64,000 nt of DNA from Pseudomonas fortuita. GTDB taxonomy: Bacteria; Pseudomonadota; Gammaproteobacteria; Pseudomonadales; Pseudomonadaceae. Positions within the stretch are counted from its first letter, which is position 1. The number at the start of each line of letters is the position of its first letter. Made by a program: the position numbers and the translations under genes. The DNA lies in the NCBI RefSeq assembly GCF_026898135.2, contig NZ_CP114035.2, positions 3,451,501-3,515,500 of the forward strand, written 5' to 3'. Under the pieces are notes generated by a model that saw only the letters and a program-made list of their open reading frames with translations, searched no databases and was not told the DNA's origin. Positions 53,055 through 62,460 of the stretch are shown here, piece after piece.

Positions 53055-55460
53055 CTAGAAACCTACGGTTGCCGATAGCAGGTAGGTCCGCGGCGTGGAA
53101 AGGGTCAGCCCCGGTTCACTGTCATCCGAGGCCCCGGCCGAGCTCCAGTAGCGATCATCCAGCACGTTCTCGACACTGGCCCGCAAGGTAACCTCGGTAG
53201 CGTCCACGTTGAAGGCATAACGCGCCCCCAGGTCGTAACGCTCCCAGCCATCGATCTGCTTGCTGTTGTTCTGGTCCAGGTATTGCGAGCTGGAGTGAAT
53301 GCCCCGCGCCGTCAGGGTCAGGCCGTGCACCCCCGGCACATCCCATTCGGCGCCGAGGTTGACGTTGTACTCGGGGGTGGCCGGCGCGCGGTTGCCATCA
53401 ACGGCGCCACCCACGGTATCGGTCAGCTCGCTGTCGATGTACATCACCCCGCCCAGCACCCGCACCCCTTGCATGGGTTCACCGAACACGCTCAACTCGA
53501 TACCGCGGTTGTCACGCTTGCCATTGGGGCCGAACACCCGCGAAGTGGCGTTGGTTTCGTACGCCGGCTGGCGGATGCGGAAGGCACTGGCGGTAAAGGC
53601 GACCTGGCCCAGGTCGTACTTGGCCCCTACCTCGACCTGGCGGCTGGTGAAAGGCGGGAAGATCTGGTCTTCGTTGATCGAGGTCGACGGTGCGATCTTG
53701 CCTTGGCTCAGGCCTTCCATGTAGTTGGCGTACAGCGACAGCTGATCGGTGACTTTGAGCAACACGCCCCCAGAAGGCGAGACCTTTTCTTCATCGTAGG
53801 CGGTGTCGCCTTTGACGCCGTCGCTCCAGTCATCCACTTGCACCCGCTGCCAGCGCGCCCCCAGGGTCAGCAGCAGGCGGTCATCGAAAAACCCGAGGGT
53901 GTCGGCCAGCGCCACGCCGGAGAAGCGGTTCTCGGTGTAGACCTCTGGATCGATGCGCGTCGGCGTACCCGGTGTCGGCGTCGCTATCGGGTTGTAGAGG
54001 TTACTGGGCGCCGAAGCATAGCGGGCGCCGCCGTTGGTGAAGTCCATGTAGAAGTAGGTGGCGGCCAGGTTCAGCTCGTGGCTGACAGGCCCGGTGTGGA
54101 ACCAGTTGCGCACACCCGCCATGGCGGTGCGCACCGTTTCATCGCGGGTAAAATCCCGAGGCTGCACGCTGAAGTCGCCGGCATCGTTGGTGATGGACAC
54201 GTTGTGCCGCAGGAAGTCATGGTTGCTTTTGCGCGCGCCGACTGCACCATACGCCAGCAGCGACTCGCTGACGTCGTACTCGGCATGCAGTGCGCCAAAG
54301 GCGTCGTTGGTGCGCGCCTTGCTCCAGGCCTGGGCATAGTTGCGCCGTACATCGTTGGCATCCGGCACTCTGGCGTTGGCACCGACCAGCACACGCTCTT
54401 GCGGCGCATCGGTGTCACGCTGGGTGTGGCCGAGGTCTGCCGACAACCGCAGGCGCTCGCCACGAAAATCCAGGCCCAGCACCGCCATCTCGCGCTCGAC
54501 GCGCTGGTGGTCCCATTCGGTATCACCCGACTGCTTCACACCGTTGAAGCGCACGCCAAACTGCTGGCCTTCGCCAAAGCGCCGACCAACGTCCACCGCG
54601 CCGCCTGCCTGACCAGCCGACGCGTAGCTGCCGGTGAACTCGGTGATCGGCTTGTCGCCGGCCCGCTTGGGCTGCACGTTGATACCGCCGCCCACGCTGC
54701 CACGCGGCGAAATGCCGTTGATCAACTGGCTGGGGCCTTTGATGATGTCGACCCGGTCGGCCATTTCCATGTCGATCGAGTAGGTCGGCAAGATGCCGTA
54801 CAGGCCGTTGTACGCCACGTCACTGTTGAACAGGCTGAAGCCGCGAATGGTGAACTGCTCGAAACGCCCACCCGCCGGGTTGGTCGCACGCACCGAGGGG
54901 TCGGTGGCGATGAGCTCGCCCAAGGTGCGTGCTTGCTGGTTCTTCACCAGCTCGCTGGTGTAGCTGGTGATGCTGAACGGGGTTTCCATGAAATCGCGTG
55001 CGCCAAGCAGGCCCTGTGCACCTTGGCGCGCAACCTGCCCACCGGCATATGGCTGTGCTTCACCGGCTGCCGCCAGGCCGCCGACAATGCTGGTAGGGGC
55101 AATTTCCAGCGCGCCACCCGCCTGGGGTGCCGGTACCAGAGTGAAAGCGCCCTCCCCCACGGGCAGCAATTGCAGGCCGCTGCCACTCAGCAGCTGCAAG
55201 AACCCTTCTTCGACACTGTAGCGACCCGACAGGCCATTGCTCTGCCGGCCCTGGACCAGTGCCGGGTCCAGCGATAGGCTGACGCCGGCCTGGTCGGCAA
55301 ACCGGGTAAGCGCGGCGCCCAGGCTGGCGGCCGGTACCTGATAGGCACGTCGCTCCGCCTCATCAGCCCAGGTGGGTGCAGACAACAACAGGCTCATGGC
55401 AAACAACGGACGCACTGCGCGCACCAGTGGGCGCAAGCGGCAAGACATTACTGCAGGCAT
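53055..55460 (-). CDS. TonB-dependent siderophore receptor with signalling domain
   Basis: An 801-residue outer-membrane transducer. After the signal peptide (to about residue 32) comes the STN/secretin domain (YQVPAASLGAALTRFADQAGVSLSLDPALVQGRQSNGLSGRYSVEEGFLQLLSGSGLQL, about 40-110), which contacts FecR in the periplasm. Then the plug (ETPFSITSYTSELVKNQQARTLGELIATDPSVRATNPAG, GFSLFNSDVAYNGLYG) and the 22-strand barrel ending in SATVGF. It imports a ferri-siderophore and signals through FecR-FecI just upstream. No siderophore synthesis genes are here, so the ligand is likely a xenosiderophore. A short CCGGT-AATG-ACCGG hairpin (55490-55503) lies in the gap after fecR. Confidence 0.93.
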   Translation of the reverse strand: MPAVMSCRLRPLVRAVRPLFAMSLLLSAPTWADEAERRAYQVPAASLGAALTRFADQAGVSLSLDPALVQGRQSNGLSGRYSVEEGFLQLLSGSGLQLLPVGEGAFTLVPAPQAGGALEIAPTSIVGGLAAAGEAQPYAGGQVARQGAQGLLGARDFMETPFSITSYTSELVKNQQARTLGELIATDPSVRATNPAGGRFEQFTIRGFSLFNSDVAYNGLYGILPTYSIDMEMADRVDIIKGPSQLINGISPRGSVGGGINVQPKRAGDKPITEFTGSYASAGQAGGAVDVGRRFGEGQQFGVRFNGVKQSGDTEWDHQRVEREMAVLGLDFRGERLRLSADLGHTQRDTDAPQERVLVGANARVPDANDVRRNYAQAWSKARTNDAFGALHAEYDVSESLLAYGAVGARKSNHDFLRHNVSITNDAGDFSVQPRDFTRDETVRTAMAGVRNWFHTGPVSHELNLAATYFYMDFTNGGARYASAPSNLYNPIATPTPGTPTRIDPEVYTENRFSGVALADTLGFFDDRLLLTLGARWQRVQVDDWSDGVKGDTAYDEEKVSPSGGVLLKVTDQLSLYANYMEGLSQGKIAPSTSINEDQIFPPFTSRQVEVGAKYDLGQVAFTASAFRIRQPAYETNATSRVFGPNGKRDNRGIELSVFGEPMQGVRVLGGVMYIDSELTDTVGGAVDGNRAPATPEYNVNLGAEWDVPGVHGLTLTARGIHSSSQYLDQNNSKQIDGWERYDLGARYAFNVDATEVTLRASVENVLDDRYWSSAGASDDSEPGLTLSTPRTYLLSATVGF

Positions 55461-55526
55461 TGAACAAGGCTCCCCTTTAGTTTCTTCTACCGGTAATGAC
55501 CGGCGAGTGAAAAAAAGGGGACAGCC

Positions 55527-56486
55527 TCATGCACGATTTTCTCGCCCAACTAGGCTCACCCAAAAACGCGTGCGTGCCTGTACCTGCAACGGCAGGCTGG
55601 CGGCAAGCAAGGCCAGCACCCGATCAGTATCGTCAAGGCGGAAAGTGCCGGTGACCCTGAGCTGTTCCAGTTCCGGGGCCCAGCGCAGCACACCGGGGCG
55701 GTACCGTCGCAGTTCATGCAACAGCTCGCCCAAGGAGCGGTCATCCAGGCGCAGCACGCCTTCGCGCCAGCCCAGCAGCCATTCGTCCAGGGCGGTAACC
55801 GGGCCGACGCCAGCCACCTGCAAACTGGCCTGCTGCCCGGCCTGCAGCACCTGGGCCGCGCCACGCAGTGGCTGCAGGCTGGCCAGCCCCTTGACCACTG
55901 AAACCCGGCAGGCCTCATCGACCAGGCGCAAGCACACTTCACCTGCATTGAAGTCGCCAGCGCTGAGTGCAACCTGCCCGTAAGGCACCTGCACGGCCAG
56001 GCTCAGGCTATCGGGTACCCTGAGCGCCACTTCGCCGCGCAACAGCGCCAGCCGGCGCGCGCGCAGGTCGATATCCACCGCACTGTCGGTGTTCAGCTGT
56101 ACAAAGGTGCCATCGCTCAGCAGCACCTGCCGGCGCTCCCCTACCCCTGTGCGCATGTCGGCCGTCCAGGCCTCGAGCGGCAGCTCCCGGCTTGCCAACC
56201 AGGCGGCCGGTAGCAGCGCCGCGACACCCAAGGCTTGCTTGAGCAGCGCGCGGCGGCCGGCGTCCGGGCGGTCAAGGGTGGCCATGGCCAACGCCCCGGG
56301 CAACCCGGAAAAACGCTCGCGCAGCAGTGATGCCTTTTGCCAGGCGTGTTCGTGCAGGCTGTTGCTGGCCCGCCACTGTGCCAGGCGCAGCAAATCAGTC
56401 TCGCTGGCGTCGCCAGAATCCAGCAACGCCAGCCAGCGGGCGGCAGCACGCACCGCTTCACGGGTTTCGGGGGAGTGGGTGGTCAT
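55527..56486 (-). CDS. FecR-family anti-sigma/sigma regulator
   Basis: A 319-residue FecR protein. Cytosolic part: AARWLALLDSGDASETDLLRLAQWRASNSLHEHAWQKASLLRERF; one membrane helix (LLKQALGVAALLPAAWLAS, about 83-101); periplasmic FecR domain (RRQVLLSDGTFVQLNTDSAVDIDLRARRLALLRGEVALRV) and C-terminal STN-like end. It relays the receptor signal to the ECF sigma factor. Its ATG overlaps the FecI stop by 4 nt (ATGA at 56483-56486). Confidence 0.92.
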   Translation of the reverse strand: MTTHSPETREAVRAAARWLALLDSGDASETDLLRLAQWRASNSLHEHAWQKASLLRERFSGLPGALAMATLDRPDAGRRALLKQALGVAALLPAAWLASRELPLEAWTADMRTGVGERRQVLLSDGTFVQLNTDSAVDIDLRARRLALLRGEVALRVPDSLSLAVQVPYGQVALSAGDFNAGEVCLRLVDEACRVSVVKGLASLQPLRGAAQVLQAGQQASLQVAGVGPVTALDEWLLGWREGVLRLDDRSLGELLHELRRYRPGVLRWAPELEQLRVTGTFRLDDTDRVLALLAASLPLQVQARTRFWVSLVGRENRA

Positions 56487-56995
56487 TGCAACTCGGCCAG
56501 CAGGCAATGTTCGTAAGCCTGCGCCATGTAGCGTTTGACGGAGCGCTCGCACACGCCCAGGCGCGTGCCGATCTCGGCATAACCCAGGCCTTCGAGCTGG
56601 CTCCAGAGAAAAGCCTTGCGGACCGGCGCCTTCAGGCCATCAAGCAGCTCATCCAGGGCTTGCAGGGTTTCCAGTAACAGCCAGCGCTGCTCGGGCGAGG
56701 GCACGTGCTGCTCGGGCAGATGCGCCAAGGCATCAAGGTAGGCCCGCTCCAGGCTGCGCCGCTGGTGGAAGTTGCTCAGCAGCCGCTTGCCCACCGTGAG
56801 CAGGTAGGCGCGTGGCTCACGAATGTCTGCCAGTGGCTGTGCACTGGCCAGCACCCGCAGGAAGGTATCCTGGCTGAGGTCGGCGGCATCCCAGGCATTG
56901 CCCAGGCGCCGGCGTAGCCAGGTTTCAAGCCAGCTGCGGTGCTCCCGGTACAGGGCAGGCAGGCTAGGCTCCGGTGGCGGCGCAACGTCAATCAT
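56483..56995 (-). CDS. FecI-type ECF sigma factor
   Basis: A 170-residue extracytoplasmic-function sigma factor of the iron-starvation class. Region 2: LYREHRSWLETWLRRRLGNAWDAADLSQDTFLRVLASAQPLADIREPRAYLLTVGKRLLSNFHQRRSLERAYLDAL. Region 4: LDELLDGLKAPVRKAFLWSQLEGLGYAEIGTRLGVCERSVKRYMAQAYEHCLL. First gene of the fecI-fecR-receptor unit. An AT-rich segment immediately upstream may hold a Fur-controlled promoter. Confidence 0.92.
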   Translation of the reverse strand: MIDVAPPPEPSLPALYREHRSWLETWLRRRLGNAWDAADLSQDTFLRVLASAQPLADIREPRAYLLTVGKRLLSNFHQRRSLERAYLDALAHLPEQHVPSPEQRWLLLETLQALDELLDGLKAPVRKAFLWSQLEGLGYAEIGTRLGVCERSVKRYMAQAYEHCLLAELQ

Positions 56996-57009
56996 GGAAT
57001 GGCCCTGCG

Positions 57010-57049
57010 GCGGCGTAAACAGTATTAATTCTAATTTACGTTACGCCGC
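57010..57049. promoter_or_regulatory. fecI promoter area, Fur-like AT block inside a hairpin
   Basis: GCGGCGTAA (57010-57018) and TTACGCCGC (57041-57049) are perfect 9-bp complements. The 22 bp between them is strongly AT-rich (AGTATTAATTCTAATTTACG) and Fur-box-like. On the minus strand the hairpin may end pgm transcription and the AT block may hold the fecI promoter. Fur binding is inference from composition. Confidence 0.5.
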
Positions 57050-57072
57050 AGCACCAAGCGGTTTGTTACCGG

Positions 57073-58710
57073 TCAGGCAATCGCCGCATCCACCAACACC
57101 TGCGCTTCTTGTACCAGGCGCTGCAAGTGCGCCTCGTCGATGAAGCTTTCGGCGTAGATCTTGTAGATGTCCTCGGTGCCCGACGGCCGCGCGGCGAACC
57201 AGCCGTTGGCAGTCATCACCTTCAGCCCGCCAATCGCCTGGCCATTGCCCGGTGCGTGGCTGAGGATCTGCACGATTGGCTCACCGGCCAGTTCGGTCGA
57301 TTTCACCTGCTCCGGCGCCAGCTTGCTCAGCAACGCCTTCTGCCGCGCATCGGCCTTGGCCTCGACACGGGTGGCGAACGGCTTGCCCAGCGCGTCAGTC
57401 AGGTCGGCATAGGCCTGGCTCGGGTTGCGACCGGTGCGGGCGGTCATCTCGGCGGCCAGCAAGGCCGGGATCAGCCCGTCCTTGTCGGTCGCCCAGACCG
57501 AACCATCACGGCGCAGGAACGACGCACCGGCACTCTCTTCGCCGCCAAAGCCAAGCGAGCCGTCAAACAACCCCTGGGCAAAGTACTTGAAGCCCACCGG
57601 CACTTCGTACAGCTCACGGCCCAGGCGCTGGGTGACGCGGTCGATCAGGCCGCTGGACACCACGGTCTTGCCCACGGCGGCGTCGGTGCGCCATTGCGGG
57701 CGGTGGCGGAACAGGTAGTCGATGGCGACGGCCAGGTAGTTGTTCGGCGCCAGCAGGCCGTCCGAGGTGACGATGCCGTGGCGGTCGTGGTCCGGATCGC
57801 AGGCAAAGGCCACGTCGAAGCGCTCGCGCAGGCCGATCAGGCCTTGCATGGCGTATGGCGAGGAAGGGTCCATGCGGATCTGGCCGTCCCAGTCGACGGT
57901 CATGAAGCGGAAGGTCGGGTCCACCTCGGTGTTCACTACTTCCAGGTCCAGCTTGTAGTGTTCGGCAATGGCCGACCAGTAGCGCACCCCTGCCCCGCCC
58001 AACGGGTCGACGCCCAGGCGCAGCTTGGCGCTGCGGATGATGTCGAAGTCGATGACGTTTTCCAGGTCCGCCACATAGCTGCTCACGTAGTCGTGGCGCT
58101 GGGTGGTCGGCGCCTTCAGCGCCTGGGCATGGTCCATGCGCTTGACGCCTGCCAGGTTCGCTGCCAGCAACTCGTTGGCCTTGGCCTCGACCCATTTGGT
58201 CACGTCGCTGTCGGCAGGGCCACCATTGGGCGGGTTGTACTTGAAGCCACCGCTTTGCGGCGGGTTGTGCGACGGGGTGATGACGATGCCGTCGGCCAGG
58301 CCCTGCTGGCGGCCACGGTTGTAGCAAAGAATGGCGTGGGATACGGCCGGGGTGGGCGTGTATTCGTCGTCCTTGGACAGCATCACCTGCACACCATTGG
58401 CTGCCAGCACTTCCAGCGCGCTGGCAGTGGCCGGCGCCGACAGTGCGTGGGTGTCGGCGCCGATGAACAGCGGCCCATCGATGCCCTTTTCCTGGCGGTA
58501 CAGGCAGATGGCCTGGGTGATGGCCAGCACGTGGTATTCGTTGAAACTCAATTCAAGCGAAGTGCCCCGGTGCCCTGAGGTGCCGAAGGCCACTCGCTGG
58601 GCCGCCACGGCAGCGTCGGGGCGGCCGGTATAGTAGGCGGTGAGCAGTCGGGGAATATCGACCAGCACACTTGCCGGAGCCGGCTTGCCTGCCAAAGGAC
58701 TGAGCGTCAT
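57073..58710 (-). CDS. pgm: Phosphoglucomutase
   Basis: A 545-residue alpha-D-phosphohexomutase that interconverts glucose 1-phosphate and glucose 6-phosphate (E. coli Pgm is 546). Motifs: [19 protein letters not shown] near the start, the phosphoserine loop [24 protein letters not shown] (S147), the metal loop [11 protein letters not shown], the sugar loop [25 protein letters not shown] and the phosphate-binding [16 protein letters not shown]. It supplies glucose 1-phosphate for glycogen, trehalose or exopolysaccharide. It stands alone, divergent from the DUF1345 gene. Confidence 0.95.
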   Translation of the reverse strand: MTLSPLAGKPAPASVLVDIPRLLTAYYTGRPDAAVAAQRVAFGTSGHRGTSLELSFNEYHVLAITQAICLYRQEKGIDGPLFIGADTHALSAPATASALEVLAANGVQVMLSKDDEYTPTPAVSHAILCYNRGRQQGLADGIVITPSHNPPQSGGFKYNPPNGGPADSDVTKWVEAKANELLAANLAGVKRMDHAQALKAPTTQRHDYVSSYVADLENVIDFDIIRSAKLRLGVDPLGGAGVRYWSAIAEHYKLDLEVVNTEVDPTFRFMTVDWDGQIRMDPSSPYAMQGLIGLRERFDVAFACDPDHDRHGIVTSDGLLAPNNYLAVAIDYLFRHRPQWRTDAAVGKTVVSSGLIDRVTQRLGRELYEVPVGFKYFAQGLFDGSLGFGGEESAGASFLRRDGSVWATDKDGLIPALLAAEMTARTGRNPSQAYADLTDALGKPFATRVEAKADARQKALLSKLAPEQVKSTELAGEPIVQILSHAPGNGQAIGGLKVMTANGWFAARPSGTEDIYKIYAESFIDEAHLQRLVQEAQVLVDAAIA

Positions 58711-58892
58711 GCAAAAACCTCGAGTTCAACGGATGTTGGTGTTGGAGCATGCAGTGTACTGAGAGTTGCAATGTCGCGCGACGGGCGACATCAAAGAATC
58801 AGCATGTGCACCGTGCCCTTGTAGGCGCGTGAAGCAGAGACAGCGCGTAAACGGTCTAGAGTAGTAGCCACCCCCCCAGTAAATGAGGCCCC

Positions 58893-59540
58893 ATGGCTTT
58901 TCACCGCCTGACCCGAACCCACCCCCGCCTGAGCATCGCCGCCGCAGTCGGCCTTGTCGGCGCCTGGCTGATCCCCGCCGGTGACACCGTCCAGCACATC
59001 CTCGCCGGCTGGAACCTCGGCGTATGGCTGTACCTGCTGCTGGTGCTGTACCTCACCTGGGGCGCCAGCCCGGAAAAAGTCCGCAGGGTGGCCCGTGTCG
59101 AAGACGAAAACGCAGGCATGGTGCTGCTCACGGTGTGCATCGCTGCCATCGCCAGCCTCGCCGCGGTCACCCTGCAACTGGTGTCCAGCAAAGGCTTGCA
59201 GGGCACGGCACTGGCCCTGCACTACCTTTACACCGGCCTGACCGTGGCCGGCTCCTGGCTGCTGATCGGCTGTATTTTCAGCCTGCATTACGCCCGCCTG
59301 TTCTACACCGGACGCAACCATGAAACACCGTTACGTTTCGCCGACGGCGAGCGCAACCCGGATTATTGGGACTTTCACTACTTCTCGTTCACCATCAGCG
59401 TGGCCGTGCAAACCTCCGACGTAGGCGTTGCCGGCAGGCAACTGCGCAGGGTGGTACTGGCACATTCGCTGGTGGGTTTCGTGTTCAATACGGCGATCCT
59501 AGGGTTCACCATCAACATCGCGGCCGGGCTGCTGGGGTGA
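58893..59540 (+). CDS. DUF1345 integral membrane protein
   Basis: A 215-residue inner-membrane protein with about five transmembrane segments (roughly 13-32, 42-62, 75-95, 107-130 and 185-207). It matches the DUF1345 family, including [29 protein letters not shown] and the [31 protein letters not shown] block that marks the family. No function is known. It is divergent from pgm with 182 bp between. Confidence 0.87.
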   Translation: MAFHRLTRTHPRLSIAAAVGLVGAWLIPAGDTVQHILAGWNLGVWLYLLLVLYLTWGASPEKVRRVARVEDENAGMVLLTVCIAAIASLAAVTLQLVSSKGLQGTALALHYLYTGLTVAGSWLLIGCIFSLHYARLFYTGRNHETPLRFADGERNPDYWDFHYFSFTISVAVQTSDVGVAGRQLRRVVLAHSLVGFVFNTAILGFTINIAAGLLG

Positions 59541-59755
59541 GCCTGCCGCTCGTCCGAAAAGTGTTTCGCCGATACCCCGTGAAAACGTACGGCTTGACGC
59601 GGATAACCGCTGCTATCGCGCGATGTAAACGTTTGCCTGAATGCAGCTGGCTTATGGGCATGCTCCCACGGATGTGAGCCAAGTCATGGATTGCTACATT
59701 TGTCATGTTTGCAGCCGAGAATCACCCGTAGCAACTGCTATGTTTACATTCCCGG

Positions 59756-59775
59756 CAGCCACATGGGTGTGGCTG
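59756..59775 (+). promoter_or_regulatory. 8-bp hairpin in the leader of the DUF1652 gene
   Basis: CAGCCACA-TGGG-TGTGGCTG forms a perfect stem 26 nt upstream of the AAGGAGG ribosome site. The 273-bp gap holding it (59541-59813) has no credible gene. Confidence 0.5.
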
Positions 59776-59813
59776 GCTGCTCACCACGTCCAGGCACGGA
59801 CAAGGAGGCTGGC

Positions 59814-60074
59814 ATGAACAAAATGACGTTCCCCAACGCCTGCCAGGTGATGCGCTGGCACTTCCATCCATTGGGCTTCGAAGCCAACATGGATGCGCCC
59901 CGCAGCATGGTCGCGCGGCTGTTCGACCGCACCACCGGCGAAACCCTGATGGCCATCGCCGGCATCCCGTGTGCCGCAATCATGGCCGCAGCCGATGTGG
60001 AGCGCATCATCGAAGCCGTCGAAGCGGAAATGGACGCGTTCATACCCGCCCTCTCCTTGCGCAGCGCTGGCTAA
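59814..60074 (+). CDS. DUF1652 small protein
   Basis: An 86-residue protein that fits DUF1652, a small family frequent in Pseudomonas: NACQVMRWHFHPLGFEANMDAPRSMVARLFDRTTGETLMAIAGIP. A textbook ribosome site (AAGGAGG, 5 nt before) fixes the ATG at 59814. No signal peptide or cysteine site of note. Its stop overlaps that of the converging GGDEF-EAL gene by 4 bp. Function unknown. Confidence 0.83.
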   Translation: MNKMTFPNACQVMRWHFHPLGFEANMDAPRSMVARLFDRTTGETLMAIAGIPCAAIMAAADVERIIEAVEAEMDAFIPALSLRSAG

Positions 60075-62158
60075 CCTGCGGCGCTCTTGTCCTGGTGCAA
60101 CGCCTGCAACTTGGCCATGAACTGCTCGGCCGGTACCGGCTGCCCTAGCAGATAACCTTGCAGCGAATCACAACCCAGACGGGTCAGGAAGTCCTGCTGC
60201 CTGTCGGTTTCCACCCCTTCGGCAACGATGCGCAGGCCCAGCGCCTGGCCCAACGCGACGATTGCCGAGACAATCGCTGCATCGTCACTGTCCTGCTCCA
60301 GGTCTCGCACAAAGCCACGGTCGATCTTCAACTCGTTGGCCGGCAGGCGCTTGAGGTACATCAGGCTGGAGTAGCCGGTGCCAAAATCATCGATGGACAG
60401 GTCCACGCCCATGTCAGACAGGCGTTGCAGCACGGTCAGGCTGGCATCGGCATCGTGCATGGCGGTGGTCTCGGTAATTTCCAGGGTCAGGCAATTGGCC
60501 GGCAGGCCGTTCTCCCGCAGGGCCCGGGCCACACTCTCGACCAACCCTGCATGGCAGAACTGGATGGCCGACAGGTTCACCGCCATGCGCCAGCCCGCGT
60601 GCCCCTGGTCCAGCCAATGGCGCATCTGCCGGCAGGCTTCGTCAAGCACCCATTCACCGATCGGGATGATCAGGCCGGTCTTTTCTGCCAAGCCGATGAA
60701 GCGGTCGGGCAGCAACAGACCGTGCTGCGGGTGTTCCCAGCGCAACAAAGCCTCGGCACCAATCGGCAGGCAGGCCTGGGCGTCGAACTTGGGCTGGTAA
60801 TGCAACCGGAACTGGCGTTGTTCCAGCGCCTGACGCAGGTCCTGCAGCAGTTGAAGTTGCTGACGTGCATTGCTGTTCATCGACGCGTCAAAGAAGCTGT
60901 AGCCGTTCTTGCCGGCGCTTTTGGCGTGGTACATGGCGGCATCGGCATTGCGCAACAGTTCGTGTTGGTCCTGGCCATTACCGGGGTACAGGACGATGCC
61001 CAGGCTCGCCGACAGTTGCAGGTCGTGCTCGGCCACGCGAAATGGCCGCGACACCAGATTCACCTGCTTGACCGCCACGTCCATGGCATCGTCAGGCTCG
61101 TGCAGCTCTACCAGCAGCACGAATTCGTCTCCGCCGATGCGCGCCAGGGTGTCTTGGCTGTGCAGGTGGCCGCGCAGGCGTGCCGCTACGGCCTTGAGCA
61201 GCAGGTCACCTATATGGTGGCCAAAGGCATCGTTGACCGGCTTGAAACCGTCCAGGTCGATGAACATCAGGGCAAAACAGCCGCCCTGCTCCGCCACCTT
61301 GGCGATGGCTTGCTCGATGCGGTCGGCCAGCAGGGTACGGTTGGGCAGATCTGTAAGGGTGTCGTGCAGGGCCAGCTGGGTCAGTTCCTGGTTGGCCAGT
61401 GTCAGCGAACGGGCCAACTCGGCTGTGCGCGCCTCAAGGCGGGCATCCAGCACCGAGGTCAGCAAGGCCACCGCCAGCACCGCCAGGGTAGTGATCAGCA
61501 CCAGATAGACGAGGCCGTCGCCCTGCAGCCCGCCGCCCAGCGCACCACAGAAGCTGCCTACGGGGAAATTCGCCGCCGCCATGCCGGTGTAATGCATGCC
61601 CACGATCGCAATGCCCATCACCACCGCCGCCAGACCACGGATCTGCCGCACATAAGGGGTGTGCCTGCGCAGACGGAAGGCGATCCACAACGCCGCCGCC
61701 GAGGCCCCCACGGCAATCAGCAGCGAGGCGCCGAACAATGTGGGGTCGTAATCGATGCCCGGTAGCATGCGCATCGCCGCCATGCCGGTGTAGTGCATGC
61801 AAGCGATACCGGCCCCCATGATCAGTGCGCCGAACCCCAGTTGCAGCCCCGGCAGGCTCGGCTGGCTCACCAGCCACAAGGCAAACCCCGAGGACAGCAC
61901 GGCGATCAACAGCGAGAACGCGGTCAAGGCAAGGTCGTAACCCAGATCGATGGGCAGGCTGAACGCAAGCATGCCAATGAAGTGCATCGACCACACGCCG
62001 ATGCCCATGGCCAGCCCGCCGCCGCCCATCCAAAGGTAGGCAGCCCGGCCCTTGGCGGTGGCGATGCGGCCAGTCAGGTCAAGGGCGGTATAGGACGCCA
62101 GAATCGCCACGCACAGCGAAATCAACACCAGTGAAGAGGAGTAGCTACCGGTCAGCAT
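60071..62158 (-). CDS. MHYT-GGDEF-EAL cyclic-di-GMP protein (MucR/NbdA-like)
   Basis: A 695-residue membrane protein. Seven transmembrane segments (about 1-250) form the MHYT sensor with three motifs, SMHFIGM, CMHYTGM and GMHYTGM, proposed to bind copper and sense NO, CO or O2. Then the diguanylate cyclase domain with intact IGGDEF (G342-F346), and the phosphodiesterase domain with intact EALLRW (E469) plus DDFGTGYSSL. Both catalytic motifs are conserved, so synthesis and breakdown of c-di-GMP are both possible. P. aeruginosa MucR and NbdA share the layout and affect alginate and biofilm dispersal. No operon partner. Confidence 0.92.
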   Translation of the reverse strand: MLTGSYSSSLVLISLCVAILASYTALDLTGRIATAKGRAAYLWMGGGGLAMGIGVWSMHFIGMLAFSLPIDLGYDLALTAFSLLIAVLSSGFALWLVSQPSLPGLQLGFGALIMGAGIACMHYTGMAAMRMLPGIDYDPTLFGASLLIAVGASAAALWIAFRLRRHTPYVRQIRGLAAVVMGIAIVGMHYTGMAAANFPVGSFCGALGGGLQGDGLVYLVLITTLAVLAVALLTSVLDARLEARTAELARSLTLANQELTQLALHDTLTDLPNRTLLADRIEQAIAKVAEQGGCFALMFIDLDGFKPVNDAFGHHIGDLLLKAVAARLRGHLHSQDTLARIGGDEFVLLVELHEPDDAMDVAVKQVNLVSRPFRVAEHDLQLSASLGIVLYPGNGQDQHELLRNADAAMYHAKSAGKNGYSFFDASMNSNARQQLQLLQDLRQALEQRQFRLHYQPKFDAQACLPIGAEALLRWEHPQHGLLLPDRFIGLAEKTGLIIPIGEWVLDEACRQMRHWLDQGHAGWRMAVNLSAIQFCHAGLVESVARALRENGLPANCLTLEITETTAMHDADASLTVLQRLSDMGVDLSIDDFGTGYSSLMYLKRLPANELKIDRGFVRDLEQDSDDAAIVSAIVALGQALGLRIVAEGVETDRQQDFLTRLGCDSLQGYLLGQPVPAEQFMAKLQALHQDKSAAG

Positions 62159-62276
62159 TGGGAATTCCAGCGACGGGACAGGGGGCCCGGCAAAAGCTGA
62201 CGATTGTACTCAAGCTTAAGCGAAACGCACGGGGTTTTTGCGAATGGGAATGGATCCAATAAGGCCCATGGCCATT

Positions 62277-62363
62277 GCGGGAGCGGGCTTGTCCCGCGAA
62301 GGGGTTTACGCGGTGCATGGCACCGGCTGTGCCGGTGTTCGCGGGGCAAGCCCGCTACCACAG
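62277..62363. repeat. REP inverted pair
   Basis: GCGGGAGCGGGCTTGTCCCG (62277-62296, arm to 62300) and a near-complement (62339-62363) flank GGCACCGGCTGTGCCGGTG which folds itself. A partial third unit (ACAAGGCCGCTCC) lies near 62426-62438. The cluster fills the gap between the GGDEF-EAL start and the OprM-type stop. Confidence 0.82.
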
Positions 62364-62460
62364 AGGTTGCAAAACCAGGTGCGCACACAGAGATCGCCGG
62401 GGCCGCCTTGCGGCCCGATCCCGACACAAGGCCGCTCCTCCAAGGGCCTGTACGTGCCGG

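Noticed and set aside
53283..55277. Open frame of 664 codons antisense to the TonB receptor
   Set aside because: The receptor frame shows all family domains; the antisense product has none.
57109..58578. 489-codon plus-strand frame inside pgm
   Set aside because: Antisense shadow of the phosphoglucomutase gene, which has all catalytic loops.
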